DNA of 64,000 nucleotides from positions 28,987-92,986 of the forward strand of contig JTDE01000189.1 in the NCBI GenBank assembly GCA_014338405.1, in the 5' to 3' direction. Below are positions 28,101-43,200 of the stretch, piece after piece. Made by a program: the position numbers and the translations under genes. Origin of the DNA: Paragonimus skrjabini miyazakii (lineage: Eukaryota; Platyhelminthes; Trematoda; Plagiorchiida; Troglotrematidae). Numbering within the stretch: position 1 is the first letter of the stretch; every line of letters begins with the position of its first letter. The notes beneath the pieces are model-generated. The model had not been told where the DNA came from, made no database searches, and worked only from the letters and a program-made list of their open reading frames with translations.

Positions 28101-31100
28101 GAGAATGAATGCGAAAGACACAACTCACACGATACTCCACCAAATATGATGCTAGATTTTCATTGCCAAATTAAAAGTACAACCATACGTTAGACTGCAA
28201 TAAATTACTACAGTCCTGAGTTTAGTTGCATACTTAATCAGGCAACCATTCGTGGTCAAACCACAGAGTTCAAGGACATGTCCTAAAGTAGTGTAAATTT
28301 TTTGAAACCGAAGAACATCGAGTTAAAGTAAATCAGAACGATTGTAATTCACCTTCAACGATTAGTTTACAGCTCGTCTCATCTTCACCACGGCTATTGC
28401 GTGCCACACACGAGTATCGACCACTGTCCTCTTCTGAACATGAGTACAATTCCAGCGAACTGATACCCAACATCGTTTGTATTTCATAATTTCCACCTCC
28501 TTTATGCAATTCGTATCCATCCTGAACGAGAAAATTAGACAGAAGAGGTCATGTGATTGTCAGAAGTAACGTTTGATTATGCTCAGTGAAGGAGTGAGAT
28601 CACCCCACACGCGCACTCCTATCTAGTGAGCATACCAAAAGCAGCCAGAGCACAGATCTATAAAAAAAGTTCCTCTAAACGACAAACCATCATCATCATC
28701 GTCATAGACAACAATACAACAGTGGTTCACACTGATGCTTAACTGCCACACAACCACGAAGAAGAAAAAGCAAACCCTGTATAGGAGGAGAAAAGAAAAA
28801 ACGGGAAAGGGGGGGTGATCTAATCACTAAAAATAGCTATATCTATATTCAAACATATAACATCAAGGTGCCTACACATTGCAAACAAACAACCAAAGCT
28901 GTAAGTGAATGTCAGACGTCATCAGCAAAACAGCTTCCTTACGGCTTTCACCGCCTCGCGTCATTAAATGCATTCACCTCACAGACAACTCGACCAAACA
29001 ACGACAACATACACGCCACTGAGCTCTGTTAGCCACCATCTCACCTAACGTCTCAAGCCACCAACTATGTGAGTTACGAAGGCTCCAGCCCGAGAGACGA
29101 ACAACTCGGTATTGAATCAAGTTTGATTACGGTAAAAACTTTTCAAATAACCTGTAAAGGTTTTCTTGTCAAGATAGACCAAATTATAGCAAAGAAGATG
29201 AAAGAAGATTTTAAAAAACATCGAAACATTTCTTCAAGTGTTTAATTAATTTGACAAAGTGGAACGGCTTACTATAGAAAAAATAATGTAACCGAACGCC
29301 ATCGGATATGAAACCTCAAGCTGTAACCCAGCAACTATGTTACAGTTATATAGTCACGGAACAGTCTGCTTATTTAAATCAAAGTGCAACGCAGGAACAA
29401 ACTTTAAGTAATTTCCAATGGAAGTAAAAAGACGAGGTTAAGGGAGAATGCTTCAATATATGAGATTTCTAATAACTTTAAGTCGCAGAGTACAGGCAGA
29501 ACATACTTTGCAGAAAGTACGTGACTAATAGTGAACTGCTGGATACCCTGTGGGAATAAGACAGAATTCGAAAGACAGCTTTCCCACAGATCATACCATT
29601 TTGATTGACTGATTGTTTCATTTCATGAGTGAATCTCTGTGACAGAAAACACGGCAACTTTCGCGTAACTAATTATGATCACTAGTCATCTCGCATAAAA
29701 TTCCAAGCCAAGTCATATGAAACAAGGTGTAGCGAGCAAGCTCGTTTTCAATTATACATCATCAGGGTAAACAATCATCTCCCCCTCTCCCTAGTGACTT
29801 ATTTAACATAATGATAAATCATTGGAAACGAGCTTGGTCGTCACATCGGATCAGTTATCCATTGAAATACTTCCAGTGGGAGATCGGACAAGTCAAAATG
29901 ATCCATCCTGGAGGTCGAGTACAATCTATAGTTCCTAGTTTACCAGTGATTAATTCCACTTCCCTGTGTCAAGCCCTTAGTGGACAACCTGTAGTGGAAG
30001 CTCATCAATGCATATGCTGTGTTATGAACGATTGTCTGACAAAATGAAAACAAGGTATTGGAGGCAAAACTAAATTAAGACCACTAGCAGAAAGCACATG
30101 TCGTTCCGGACTGCCAAGAAATGCGCAAATTATGATCGATTGATTTAAGACGTTATCAGTTTACCTTGTACCAGGTCATTGAAGGCATGGGATGACCATC
30201 TGCGGTACATGTCAATTTCACTCCGGTTCCTTCTTGAATATAACGATTTCTCAGATGAAATGCAAATCGGGCCGGAGTTTCTTCTTCTTGGAACATCTCG
30301 ACTGGAGTGAGCTCGAATTTCTTGCGTTTTGGAGCCTCCGATGGTTCTGATTGGGGGAGCGGATAGGAGAGAAATTGAAGTCATACCGTGACTGACAGGA
30401 GTGGACAAATTTTAGAAACAGCAAATACAATCCGAACTGGTTTTTAAGATATTATTAACAAGCAATGTGCACTTGAAAGCACTGCTAGGATGTAACCGTT
30501 TACACTAGCAGTTGACGCAGTGCGTGTTTCAGGTTTAAGTTTATGAACTGTAAGGACAGCCTTTGACATAATGCTTAGTTTTGTATTTCTTTAAAAACTG
30601 TGGGGAGTTTTGAGTAAAGTCGAATAGTTGCGTTGGTGCCCGAAATTAACTGAAAATATTTTGTCCCGTTAAACTACAGATTTATAAAAACTAACGAAAG
30701 TTTCAGGCAATCAGTCGAAATGTGTACCCGATTTAAACATCCCAGGTGAAGCTCAGCTTGAAGCATGCTCTATAGATGTTAATTACTGCGCAGGATAAGT
30801 ACTTGTCTGGATGAAAAACAAACAATGTGCAACGAATGACTGATGAACGTCGGATGGGTGTGCTCCAGTAGTTAAATCACAGTAACAAGTGATATTTTCG
30901 TCCAAAAAATAACGATTACGTAAGCGTCCTTGAAGAATATCTATACTAGGCCTCCATTCGGAGACGATAAGTTGAAGTACTTATGTGAAAAGTTGATTAC
31001 AGTCACATTACAATGCTCTCATAGTACAGCGAAATTAATTTTGTTCAACTCTGGGTGAGAATGCATACATCCATGTACCTTTTCAGAGATCACATGTTTC

Positions 31101-31221
31101 AACTTCCCCACGGCTGTGGAAGAGAGAAAAGGATCAAGAGCATGATCAACGGACGATTGCTTCTATAAAGCACATTCTGATAGCTCAAACCCGCCGAACA
31201 AGAAACGTCCCGTCGTTGAGC

Positions 31222-31256
<35 letters not shown>

Positions 31257-34200
31257 CACTATTGGTTACTATCATAAGGGTTGGTTCTCAAAAAACTAAT
31301 TTTGAAATATTTTGGAACAACATTAAACACTTGTCTACAGATAACAAGATGTGCCCAAAAATATTTGGTAGTTTCTCCTCATCCGTCTTGGACTTAACCG
31401 TGAGGGTCACTATTAGGAAAGCCCCTGTTTTTCCCCCAAAAATACTTCCTTTTTAAAGGAGACGATTTTGCCTAATCAGAATGAACAGAAATTCCAAGAA
31501 CTATCCAGAGGCAATGTTCGCTATATTTTTACTTGTTTGGTCTTTATTCCGCTGTGTTCATTGGTTGATTAGTGATCTCAACCATTAGTTTTAGTAATTG
31601 TCCTTCAGTCTTATGATTCGAGAATGTTTGTAAGTCACTGCGCACTATATAAATACCTTATATCTCTCCTCTTGTGGCACACATTCTGGAGCGGAACAAC
31701 GTAGCATTTTGCACTCGTCTTTTGATTTGACTTGAGTGCAACCAGCGGGACTAATCGTGTTATTCTCAGGACCGAACCTTTCCGTTTTCTTTGTGCTAAA
31801 ACAGAAAATTCGAATTCTATCAAGCGCATTTGTAAACCGTGTTCGATTCAGTGTATCTTTTAGGGGGCTTACAATAATCACTCACTTTTGAGATCGAGTA
31901 GTATGTTTACTGTGAATGAGCACGGACCACTTCCCTGTCAAAGACGTGGTAGCCTCTCAAGCAGAAAATGCTTCCCGGTGAAAGCAGAAGCATATGTTCT
32001 ATGGATGAAGGAGAGTATTCTACCCCTCACGTTCCGATCGATACGAATGGGAAACGTTGAATAGTTTAGTCAAAGTCGTCAAAACAGATATTATCTTATG
32101 AGTAGTGCTGGAAAATCAGCAATACTGTTCGTACCACTGAAAAGTATTGTAGATATTACTGAATGACTGTTGTATGACAGGCAGTTTCGTTGTGAGTAAT
32201 ATACTACTCACAAGTAGTATATTACTCACAGGTGACGTTCAGGGACAAAAGGGCAAGCTCCGAACGCCAGGAAGACGACGGGCAAGAAGAGGTTATCGGA
32301 ATAGTGCTTACTCTCTATGGAAGAAGTTCGACCAAGGCGAATGACAACGTACTGTCACAATACTGCACAATAAACGAATTCCCAATCCAAGCGTCCTTTG
32401 TGGTCAAAACATGACGTCACTCATAGTTTGTTACAGTAATTACATGAATACTACATGAGGATGCAAAATCACATTCTCTGCAAGCCCTTGAAATTCATAG
32501 ATAGTAAGTAAACACAAAACTAGATGGAGGTACACCATTCGACATTTGTAGCTGCACAGTAGCATGATTACAAGCGGGTTAAAATACTGTGAGATTGTCA
32601 ATGTTTATACAAGAGCTGAATAATAACGAATCGACCAGAATACTTTTAACCGACGGATAAACAACATGGTCATCATAAACACCGGTTGAGAATCAATTTG
32701 AAGAGGGAATTTTGAGGAAAAAGATATTTTTTTCATGGAATGTCATTCAGTTAAACGACTGTATTAAAGACCTTCAAAAACTGGTCAGAAGTGGTCGTTC
32801 TTTTTCAGTATCTAGCAGACGGTCATCAGCTTATATAACCACTGTGTCAGTCAAGTCACTAATTCAAACTGTACCAACTCCCAGAACAAAATGTTTCATA
32901 CCGTTTTCCTATCCACAAGTCCCAACAAGAATTCAGAGGGCGTTGAGTTAACGTGATTAAAAGAACTGAACCACTGTTGACTAGGGCTTACATTAGCTTC
33001 TTCAGTTTGATGTAGATCAGGTTTTAGCTTGTTAGAATGATGTACTACGATGGCTCATGAACGAACTTAAGTCATTTGTTGGTATACTCTAAGGAAAATG
33101 TACAAGCAAGCTTCCATTGGTCCAATAAGACTTCGACACCCCTTGTTCTTGATGAGGATAGAACCCAACTTAAATCTTCAAAAATGGTTCGTATATAGTT
33201 CTGGGACAGTGTTTTCCGTTGTGGAAAAACTGATGCAGAATGAGTTTGTGCCTCGTAAAAAGGCTTCTTGATTGGGCTTCAATTATTGTGGGTATTTTCA
33301 GGGATGATGTACTGTAACCACAAATTTGCTGCAGTTTTCGGAATGTATTAAACGAATTCAGATATTTTTCATTCTAACTCCCTTATTTGGATCTTCCCAG
33401 ATAACAGAAATATGTATGGCATTCAAACGTTTAAAAGTTAAATAGACAAACAACGTTAAATTTTCAACTTTCTAATGTTTGCTGACAAGTTGCTCAGACT
33501 TGGACAAGTTCAGACAAATTGGCCGGGACCCGATTAGTAATCAGCGTTGTTACCAGTGAACTATCTCTAGAAGGGTATGACTAGCGATAGGTCCGTCTGA
33601 TCTAGTATGACTTCAGAACGAAGAGACCATTCTATTGAGTGTTGTCACGTGATTGCAACGTGTGCGTAAGAAAAATAATTCATTCAAGGGTACAATGTGA
33701 ACGTCATCTAGAAAGTTGCACGATGCTTTTGAGCATGACCAAACAAAGAGGATTAAAGTTCCGACTTGATTTAAACGTTCGAAACAAAATAACACATCAC
33801 TTCCGTTTGTCCCTTGACACGATGTTCATCTGTATTCGGCCCTTGAACCGATGACTCATACGGATCATCGTTACCAGGATTTAAGAGAAGAGATTATAAG
33901 ACACTAGACTTAGGTCACGCAATGAACTGTTACTCCATGCTATCCAAACCGCTTTGCTAAGATCAAAATGCAACTGATGCCTAACTAAACGAACATAACA
34001 CTGTGATTAAAAAAATGCCTGGTTGAAGGAAAAGAGTATCGGCTGCTGTCTTTTCGGCGACATATTTTGAAAGCTAGCGTCCTTTCATCCTGTGTTTATC
34101 ACACCCATCAGTGGTTTCTATGACGTAGTAAAGAAAACTTTCAGTCCCTGGTTAAATCCACTTAATATTTAACAACAGCAGATGGTCTCCTAGAATCTAA

Positions 34201-37200
34201 AATCTTAGTGGTTGTGAACAACTTTACGTGCAACATACAATCTATTCATCAATCAGTTCATCAATTTCCTAGGATGAACGTAACCTACTGATGAGACTAT
34301 CTGACTCAGTTATCGTACAATAAGTGTTCACTTCACATGACAAGATTGCTGATGCATAGAAGCATGGACAAGTAATCATAGAATATCGGAAAGATCAAGA
34401 AAAACCAAACAATCCTCAGAAAAATCGATTTTCACCTCGTTTAGTTTCCTGTATTGGTTGCACGGTCAACATAACCGGGTATTCGCGACGGCCAAAACTG
34501 TTCTCGGCTCGAACCGTGTAGTGCCCAGTGTCATCCGGTCGAACGCGGTTGATTTTCAGCGAGTAGTCGTGACCAGCGTAGCGTTGCATGTGTTTCACAC
34601 TTTGTGTTAACTGAACTCCGTTGAAATGCCTTTTGATCAGAAAACAGTTGGAGCGAAAGGATAAAACTAAACTGAACAGAAGTCAACCATCTTTTTCACA
34701 AAATCCTAAGTTTAATAACAGTGCATTGTTATAAATGAGCATTGGTTTCGTCCGAATTACATTACACTTCCATTACACTTACATTACACTGCGGCCTTCA
34801 ATAGACCGTTATATTCAAATCCTTCCAAGTATATTCCCTATAAATGCCTCAGGTATTTCGGTAACCTCTTTCAAATATGACATTCGATGTTTAACTACTA
34901 CTCGGTAATACTTGGTAAAACATTACTATTGCTCATCACTGGCAAGACATCGTTGACAAAATCTTTCAAGCTGTTACAGCCATGTTCTAGTAAAGTGTTT
35001 GCGATTTATGAAAAAACCGAGACACTCAAAAAATGGAATTAAACGTCTGATTACAATAAGACCGTCATCAGGGAACAGGTCTCAACCAGGACTCGTTTTC
35101 GTTGGGAATGTTATGCGGTGCGATCGTAGCACGGCTACAATCAAAAAGGATCAGTTTTGCTATCAACGCGATCTTGCTCAACAGCTGAAGGTGAATCCTA
35201 GGCTTTTCTACAGCTAAGTCGCAGCGCACCCATGGAGTAATGTTGGCATTTCGCAACTTCAAACCTCTGGCGAATTTACCGATACAAATGTGGAGGTGGC
35301 CAAAAAACAGTACTTAAGTGTACAGTGTACAGTACTTACGTGTGCATTAATGCTAATCACGGACGACTGTCGACCAAATAGAAGTAATTAGACTGAACTG
35401 CCTCCAAATTTCAAGTCAGGACTAAATTAGAGAACCCACCTGCTCACACATCACCTGACTCAGACTCAACATTCCCCGTTTTTCTGAAAACGTTGTGCCA
35501 CCAAGCTAGGAGAGCCACTAGCAGTACTCTTTAGCCTGTCTTTGTCAAGTGGCTGTCCATCAAAAGCCTGGAAGCAGTTCATTATGACATCTATTCGCAA
35601 AGATGCATGTAAGAATGACCCAGCAAACTGTCGACCAATAGCGTTGCTTTGAATGGAGAATACACTGGATTGATCTCTCCTGTCTATGGTAATAGACCTT
35701 GGACTTATGATGTAATCAGCAGCATGGCATTTGTAGGGGATAATCACGGTTCACACATCTGTTGATTGCTCGTGTTTCTTGAACAAATGTTGCAAAGGCA
35801 GGATTGACCGTCAATGTGGTTTAGCTTGATTCTTCCAAAGTCTTTGGCAGGATTGATCCCTACATCCTGTAACGAAAGCCGCATAATTATGGCTTCGATG
35901 AACGCTTACTCAGGTGTCTTGGAGGTTTTCTAACTAACAGCAGACCCAACATCGAGGAGAATAGACGGTTGTAAAACTGGTCGCATGTAAACAACAGCGT
36001 TCCGCAATTGTCAATTTTAGGACTAATGTTGTTCGTTCTTTTGATTCTTGAACCACCCAGAGCTGTCAAATCCTAGAGGCTGTTTTACGGTGACACCAGG
36101 AAACTCTGGCGGACTATCGAATGCCCGGAAGATACGGTAACACTACAGGGCGGTTAGAACTGTCTAAACTGGTAGCCCACGGAAAGTAAATTGTCGTTCA
36201 TTATCTACAAATGCGAGATTGTGTGCATTTGCAGTGCAAATTTTACTGGCTATTACCTTGAGAACACTAAACTACTCGCAGCGAAGTAAAAACGAGATCC
36301 GGGGATCCAAGTGACAGACAGTTGATCTGTCTATAGTTCAGTGACCTTGTCACAGACCACCTCACCTACCGAATTCATACGTGATGTTGAGACCCATTCT
36401 TTTAGAAACGCCGCAAACTACGATCCGAGTCAATTATTGGAGTAAAAAAGCGTAAAATACACTTGAANNNNNNNNNNNNNNNNNNNNNNNNNNNNNNNNN
36501 NNNNNNNNNNNNNNNNNNNNNNNNNNNNNNNNNNNNNNNNNNNNNNNNNNNNNNNNNNNNNNNNNNNTGGGGTGTCAGAATGTCACACCATCTATTAGCT
36601 GAGTATCGTATTGAACTCCGCATCTATTTGAAAATAATAAACACCCAGGTCAGTTTCAGATTCAAAAGGTGCGCTTAACGTTTATCAAAGTATTACATTG
36701 TACCTAAAACACAGTAGTAAGAAAATCACAGTTCATCTGTCTATCTGTAGTATGTAGTCAGTAAATAGTCTTTTACACAGAATATTTCACTGTGAATGGC
36801 AACAGGTGAGGCCAATTAGTGCACCCATGCCAGTACGACAAAAGCAGTGACAATAACGGCAGTTTTTCAGTCACCTACCATGTCACAATGGGCTCGGAGA
36901 GGGCCAACACACGGCAATCGAATTGAGCGTTCTCACCTTCACCGACCAGCAGGTTGTGAGGCCATTTGACAAATCGTGGTCCGGCCTCTTTACGATCTAT
37001 ACGGAGGACAGAACAATCGGTATAAAAGCACATAACTTTTATCTGACGTAGACGGATTATAAAACGAGTGCTACCTGACATTGAGGTAACTACTGATCAC
37101 AATCAGTAACAAAATCGACCAAGTTTGGAATGCAGATAAACTTACCAAAGTTAGTTTCGTGTATTTTGTATTTCTCTCGCATGTTCTGGCGCAGAGACGA

Positions 37201-40200
37201 ATAGTTGGCCAAATGACCGATAGCTGGGCTACGTTGCCAAATTTCACCCTAAAACAAAGGAAACGTGCGACAGTTCGGATCCGTATAAATGGTGTTATTG
37301 GTTACTGTTAGCTGATTTTTCTGAAGTTTTTCTAAAATGAACGTCTCTAAGTAGCTAGGCTATTTAAGTTAAGTACGTTAGCCCTAATACGTCGTGAGTA
37401 GATCTGATATTTGAGTGGTTTCTGAAAGGTATACTGTGATTTACCTTTCATCTGTTTGTTTTTGAAAAAAAAAATCGAGGCAATCGTTTAACCAACGTAA
37501 CCGTTTACGGACAAGAATGAACTTGCTTATCGATTGAGACTAGAATAGAAAGACAAAGAAGTTTAGGCATTTAGTTGTTCCTCGAATGTTTGTCACCAAA
37601 GGATGTGATGTCACCATTAGTTAGGTGTACTGGATGGGGTGATCTACCCCTACATACTTCTCATATCACATCGTTTTGATGGTGAACTCCCTGTAAACAA
37701 GCTGTTAAACTGGCGAGTTAATAAAACATCAACTCGAGTTACCAACTCCAGCATCATTCCAAACAATCAAACACGAGGTGATTTATGACCCGTTAACGCC
37801 TCGATTATCAGGCTGGTTGCTGTCTACCACAGCCTGCCAGTTTGAATCGGTCAAAGCTACATTTGCTAGAGATTGTCATAACCTGAATGGCTCACGGCAT
37901 CCAATTTTGAATCCTTTTGAATCAGTTTAACATCAATACATGTGTTTATCAGGTATGAGCTAAATTTGGTTGTGGCAAAAGTGACTATCATGAGGTATTA
38001 CAAACAATACAAATAATTTTGTCATCACCGACAGTAACAAAATAATCAGTGTTCGTTCTGACGTCCTTCGTTCATATGCGGATGCACTGGAGGCACCATA
38101 TCGAATCGTATGGTTTATAGTAGATGGTCACAGATTTTGAGACAGTTAATGGCCGAATACTTACCCGTACAACAGTCGATCCTAGACACTTAAACCACAG
38201 TGACAGTCATCGATCATTATCAGTCAAGCGTGGCAGTCGGACTTCTAATACATTTTCCAACACTACTGAATCTGTCAGCTGGCCTATTCACGGTAGACCC
38301 CAGTAAACACAATTCTGGGGGATCAATGCGAACTACACCCAACTATTGTGAAAACAAAGTATTCGAAATCATCTTCCCATTTTAAACTAGATTAATGTTG
38401 GAGCAATTCTCATGAAGACCTTTCATTGGCTGATCGTTCACACAAGTTACTGGTTGATCGTTATGTATACCTAATCATTTCCTCTAATAAACTTTACAAC
38501 GACAATGAAAAGATGTAAACTATATCATTTTCTCTGGAAGAACATTTCGTTTATTGTGATCGGGAAGGTAGCAAATTTGGAACACCGAATCAAAGTTTGA
38601 CAGATCGAATGGCATGACTGAGATAGGAAGACAAGAACAAGAAGTGCTTATTCGTTGATGTTTCTTTCCATTTGGTACGCTCGCAGTTTAACATACTAGT
38701 CTGAGGAGCAGTTAAATTAAAACAATAGATATGCTGCCCAGTCAGTCAACAATACTTTAACCGAAGAGGCAGACTTTACTCAATAAGGACTATCCAATCG
38801 ACTAGTCCGTAGACGACGGGACCAACCATTTGTGATTACGTTTTGTGTCTGTGAATGCCCGATCATTAGCCAAAAGCCATTGGCAGCTAACCGGCTTGAA
38901 ATCTTCGGTTTGGTTGTCTATATGAGTGTGACTATAGTCGATCATTAGCGATTACCGAGACATGGTAACCAATTCCTTACAAGAGGATTGTTACTCAACA
39001 TATATTGCTGACGACGTTCAAAACTGTCAATTTTAATGGCGATAATACACTCATGTAAAAAATAGTAATTGATTCCTTTCTTATTTAACGTAGACTAACA
39101 AGGCAGCCGAGTTAGGAACTATTCCTGTCTAACTACAGTATGTGCGCCAGCGGTCACACTAAGTAGCATACGCACCTCTTTGGCACGTAAAACGAAGTTC
39201 AAGTTCCAGCCAAAACAAGAGAACGGAACACGTACCACTCGAAAAATCATTCAGAAAACAAACAAATATTTCATTCACAATTCACAACCGTTTATCAATG
39301 ACTCTTCATGTGTTAAGATTTAAGCATTCACAGATCTCGGATTGTTTTGGACGCAAAATGTTGGGCGTGTCACTTAAACCGAGAAAACCGCCGTTGACAC
39401 TTGTTTCGCGTTTTCTATCTTGTTTGTTTTGCTGACAAAATTGTTTAGGGACCTTTTCGTGGTAAGTCAAAATTAATTTCTCGCGTTCATTTATGTTTTC
39501 AAAGTACTCAGTAGTGGTCACATACTTGACAACATATAGACTGAAATAACTGACAAACCATTAAGAACAGACGAGTTGATGAGGCTATCGGTTAGCGTGA
39601 AGAAAAATGTATACAATATATCCTACCTACTACACACACACGAAATTGTCAGAATACATCCGAACATAAGTGTTCAGTCAGTTGAACTGTGTTGCAGCAC
39701 ACCTTTCTTGTTTGTACGAGAATCGGACTACTCTTCAAAGTTTGAATAAAGCTCAGTCTATAAACTATGAAATCAAAACACAAGTAAAAACCCATTCTAT
39801 CTTTTCCGTTGGTAAACGCTTGGTTGCAAATTAATTCGAACGAATACTTTACCTGTTATAACACCGTCAATTTCAAAAGGCTATTATGCAAATGTACTTC
39901 GATTGCTTGTTCTCCCAATTATCAGAAAGACATGATTACCAGTCGTGGTTGACAATAAAATGACATTCATCTTCAGATGCACTATGCGAGTATGTCCAGA
40001 TGGCTAATGACTTACCATACGTTCATGCATTTGTTGTTGACATTGTCTGTATCGGGAAGGCGGAATGCGTCTTCGCTGATCGTCCGTAACAGTCGAATTT
40101 AGCCATGGATGCTTCAAGGCCTCATAAACTGTCATCCGTTGACTTTATGGGATATAAATGGGTATACACAGAAGAAAGTGGGAACGGAGGAAAAATCAAT

Positions 40201-43200
40201 AAGCGTGCTATTCAGGTCTTCAAGGTTCATTTAGTAAGCAAACACTTTGAACGTGGGCCACAAACCTCTCAGACGGTGGACGCTGGTCACGAAAAACAAC
40301 CTTTGAAACTGCCATCTCCAGCTAACCCAAGTAGTTCAAGCTAGGTTTTTGGTCATGTGACAGATTATCATCGTAAGTGCAGTCACAAGCTGGTAAACGT
40401 TAATCTTAATTTGAGTATGACAATGGCCTAAGAATGGCTTAGCGTGTGTCACAGTTGTTCGATATTTTTATGAAAACGAAAATGTTTCCTATTCTGAAGT
40501 GAATCGGACACACTCACACCTTTCTGCCAATGATTACATGGCAGTATTTCGTTGACTGTTGTTCAAGCGTGAAAAATAGAATAGTTTGAAGTTAATGAAT
40601 ATTTAAGTGTACAAAACTAGACCAAGAGATCACCAATTGAGCATCCACGAATTCCACGTGTCAACCAAATGACTACACTGACAATTATTCGTGTGTAACG
40701 GAGTAATTGAGATATGCACACAAATATAGTAAAATAGTTACATGTAAAAAAATAGCCATTTGTTGAAATATGATTAACTCTGGGTTAGATCATGCCTCGA
40801 ATAGGAAAGTAAATGCAGCACAAATACTGGTTACTCGTCCCGCCTGAGGTAACAAATTTCAGTGTGAATGTTAATTCTACGAGTAACGGAAGGTAAGCAT
40901 TACTGACCTGGGCTGTTTTTGAAGTAGTTTGCTAATAAAGTCTTTTGCCGAATCAGAAATTCCTCGGAAATTCTCATGGTCGAATGAATGTTGGCTATGG
41001 ACGACTCTGTCCAAAGTCTCCTCGGTAGTGGAGCCAGCAAATGGTGATAAACCGCTCAATCTATAAATTTTCGGAATAGAAATATAAATAATAAATTTTC
41101 AACAATGCACTCATTTTTGTGAATGCATTTTCCAGAAGATTCATTGAGTTATAAAAAGCTCGTTTGTTCAATTTCAGTGAACAATCAATCAAGTGAATAA
41201 ATTTAGAAGTCAAAATTATTTGTGGAATTAGTGAGATATGTATGAGTTAACAACATTGGAAACGCAAGCAAGGCCTTGTAAAGCTAGCACGAGCAGTGCG
41301 TACTTTGTGTCCATTGAGCTGTTTTGAGAAAAATAGAGCAAATTGGTCTTCACGCTTGTGTTCGGACTACTTACATACAAGGTGATGTTGGCCGGTACTG
41401 AAAGCGATCTTCATCAAGTGTTTGTGTCTGCTGAAGATACAGACAAAACGTCATACGGTGCGTTTAAGTTTAACGTAATCATGCTGCAGAAAATACACAG
41501 CCCTCGTAGTCAGCCAGCAGTGCGCTGTACTTTAGTTATTAATTGCATACTATTTTGATTTAAACATAATGTAATTACCATGGTAACGCCGGTTAATGAT
41601 AGTCGAAAGGTTGTGTGACCTGCTTACATACATGGGCATTAGTGTTTATCAGCCAATAACTTGACTCCAATTAATGCCCTCCGCCGATAAATCATTTTTG
41701 CCTCCGTCTTTCAACCAAGTTTAGACTTTTCAAGATTTACTACCGTGGTTTCTTACAAATAACGTTTTTTCAAAGTAAGGGGTTTCTTTGATAGAACCCA
41801 GCTATACTATACGAGTCACAGGGGAACCATGCAAACACACACACACAAAAGCATATACGCAGAACCTATCAAGAACAAACATTTGTTGGCCAGTCTTCCA
41901 ACTTTATTGTTGCACGCAGTTACGTAGACTTCTATATGGCGTTTATTTACGGAGGAACACATCCTATTGCAACAGTATAATCAAAGTCATATATGAACGG
42001 ATGATATATTTGCATGCGATCAAAATAGACATAACCACTTACAACACATAGCTTAGTACTCCGATGGCCCACATATCCGTGTAAAATCCAACCGGTTCAT
42101 AACGTGCGATCTCTGGTGCCGCGAATTCCGGAGTGGCCGTTGTGACACGTACCGATTCATCTGGGTTGAGCTTTCGTGAGAGACCAAAGTCGACCAACTT
42201 GACATTCGTAGACCTCGACGTTTCACACATTATGTCTTCCGGCTAAGATATAGACAAAAGGAGGTTCAAATAAGAAAATTTATATTGTCATTCTTGTGTA
42301 AGTGGAACGGCATCCGAAAATGTTAGTCAGCATCATTAGATAAGTGATTGTAACGATTGTAACATCAGATAAGCCGAATAATTCCAGTATTTTAAACTTT
42401 GCTATAATATTAACGTTTTAAAAAGAATTTATCCAAACGTTTGTAAACTTGTCACAACTGAAATGAGTTAGCGATGAGCCAGAAAATGAGGAATTTCAAT
42501 TCAGGCGACAGGTCGGCAGAAAGTAGTCAATAACATGTTCCACAAACAGAGACCTGAGCCATCCTGACACAACATTTTAAGAGAAAATCTAAACACTGCA
42601 CACCCTTGACTGCTGCCTTTTCATTCTCATATATGGATCAAATAGCTGAGTTCGAAAAGAAGCACAAAACTCGAACTTCCCTCTTGTTAGAGCTCGTCGG
42701 TGCTGACATCCTTGCCACGACCGGGAGTCGAACTGGAGCCACGCTTTCATGAGACAATCGTGGTGAACATCGTACCGTTGACCTAATTATCATAGCAAAA
42801 CGCCCAATCACATTGGCTTGTGAGTTCAACTCCCCGTGATGATAAACCGATGCACTTCCGCCGGATGATAGCGAGAATAGTTCTCAGCCTTGTATTTATT
42901 TTTAAAGAAGGTCAGATGAAAAGCCTGAGTGAATGCGGAAGCTTCGATCAAATATGGCCGATGTCCAGTTAATATCAACAAACCCCCATCGCTTACCAAC
43001 AGTACTTGAAGGATGTTAATTACGTTCGCACAGGATGATATGATTCAGTTACTTAAAAAATGTTAAAATTTTGTGGTTGTCGGAATCTTTCGGATGTTTT
43101 CTCAGAATAACGTGAAACTTGCAAATATTGGCTCAACCAATTACTTAAAGCAACCGCTATCCAAGTTTACAACGTCGTCTACACTTGATCAATACAAACA

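Noticed and set aside
31645..31881. Minus-strand ORF and opposite-strand text resembling a LINE RT end
   Set aside because: Only a vague resemblance (FVLKQKIRI); no conserved block found, so not reported as an element.
40105..40344. 79-codon plus-strand ORF over exon 15
   Set aside because: Antisense shadow of the kinase end (HPWL region); no motif of its own.
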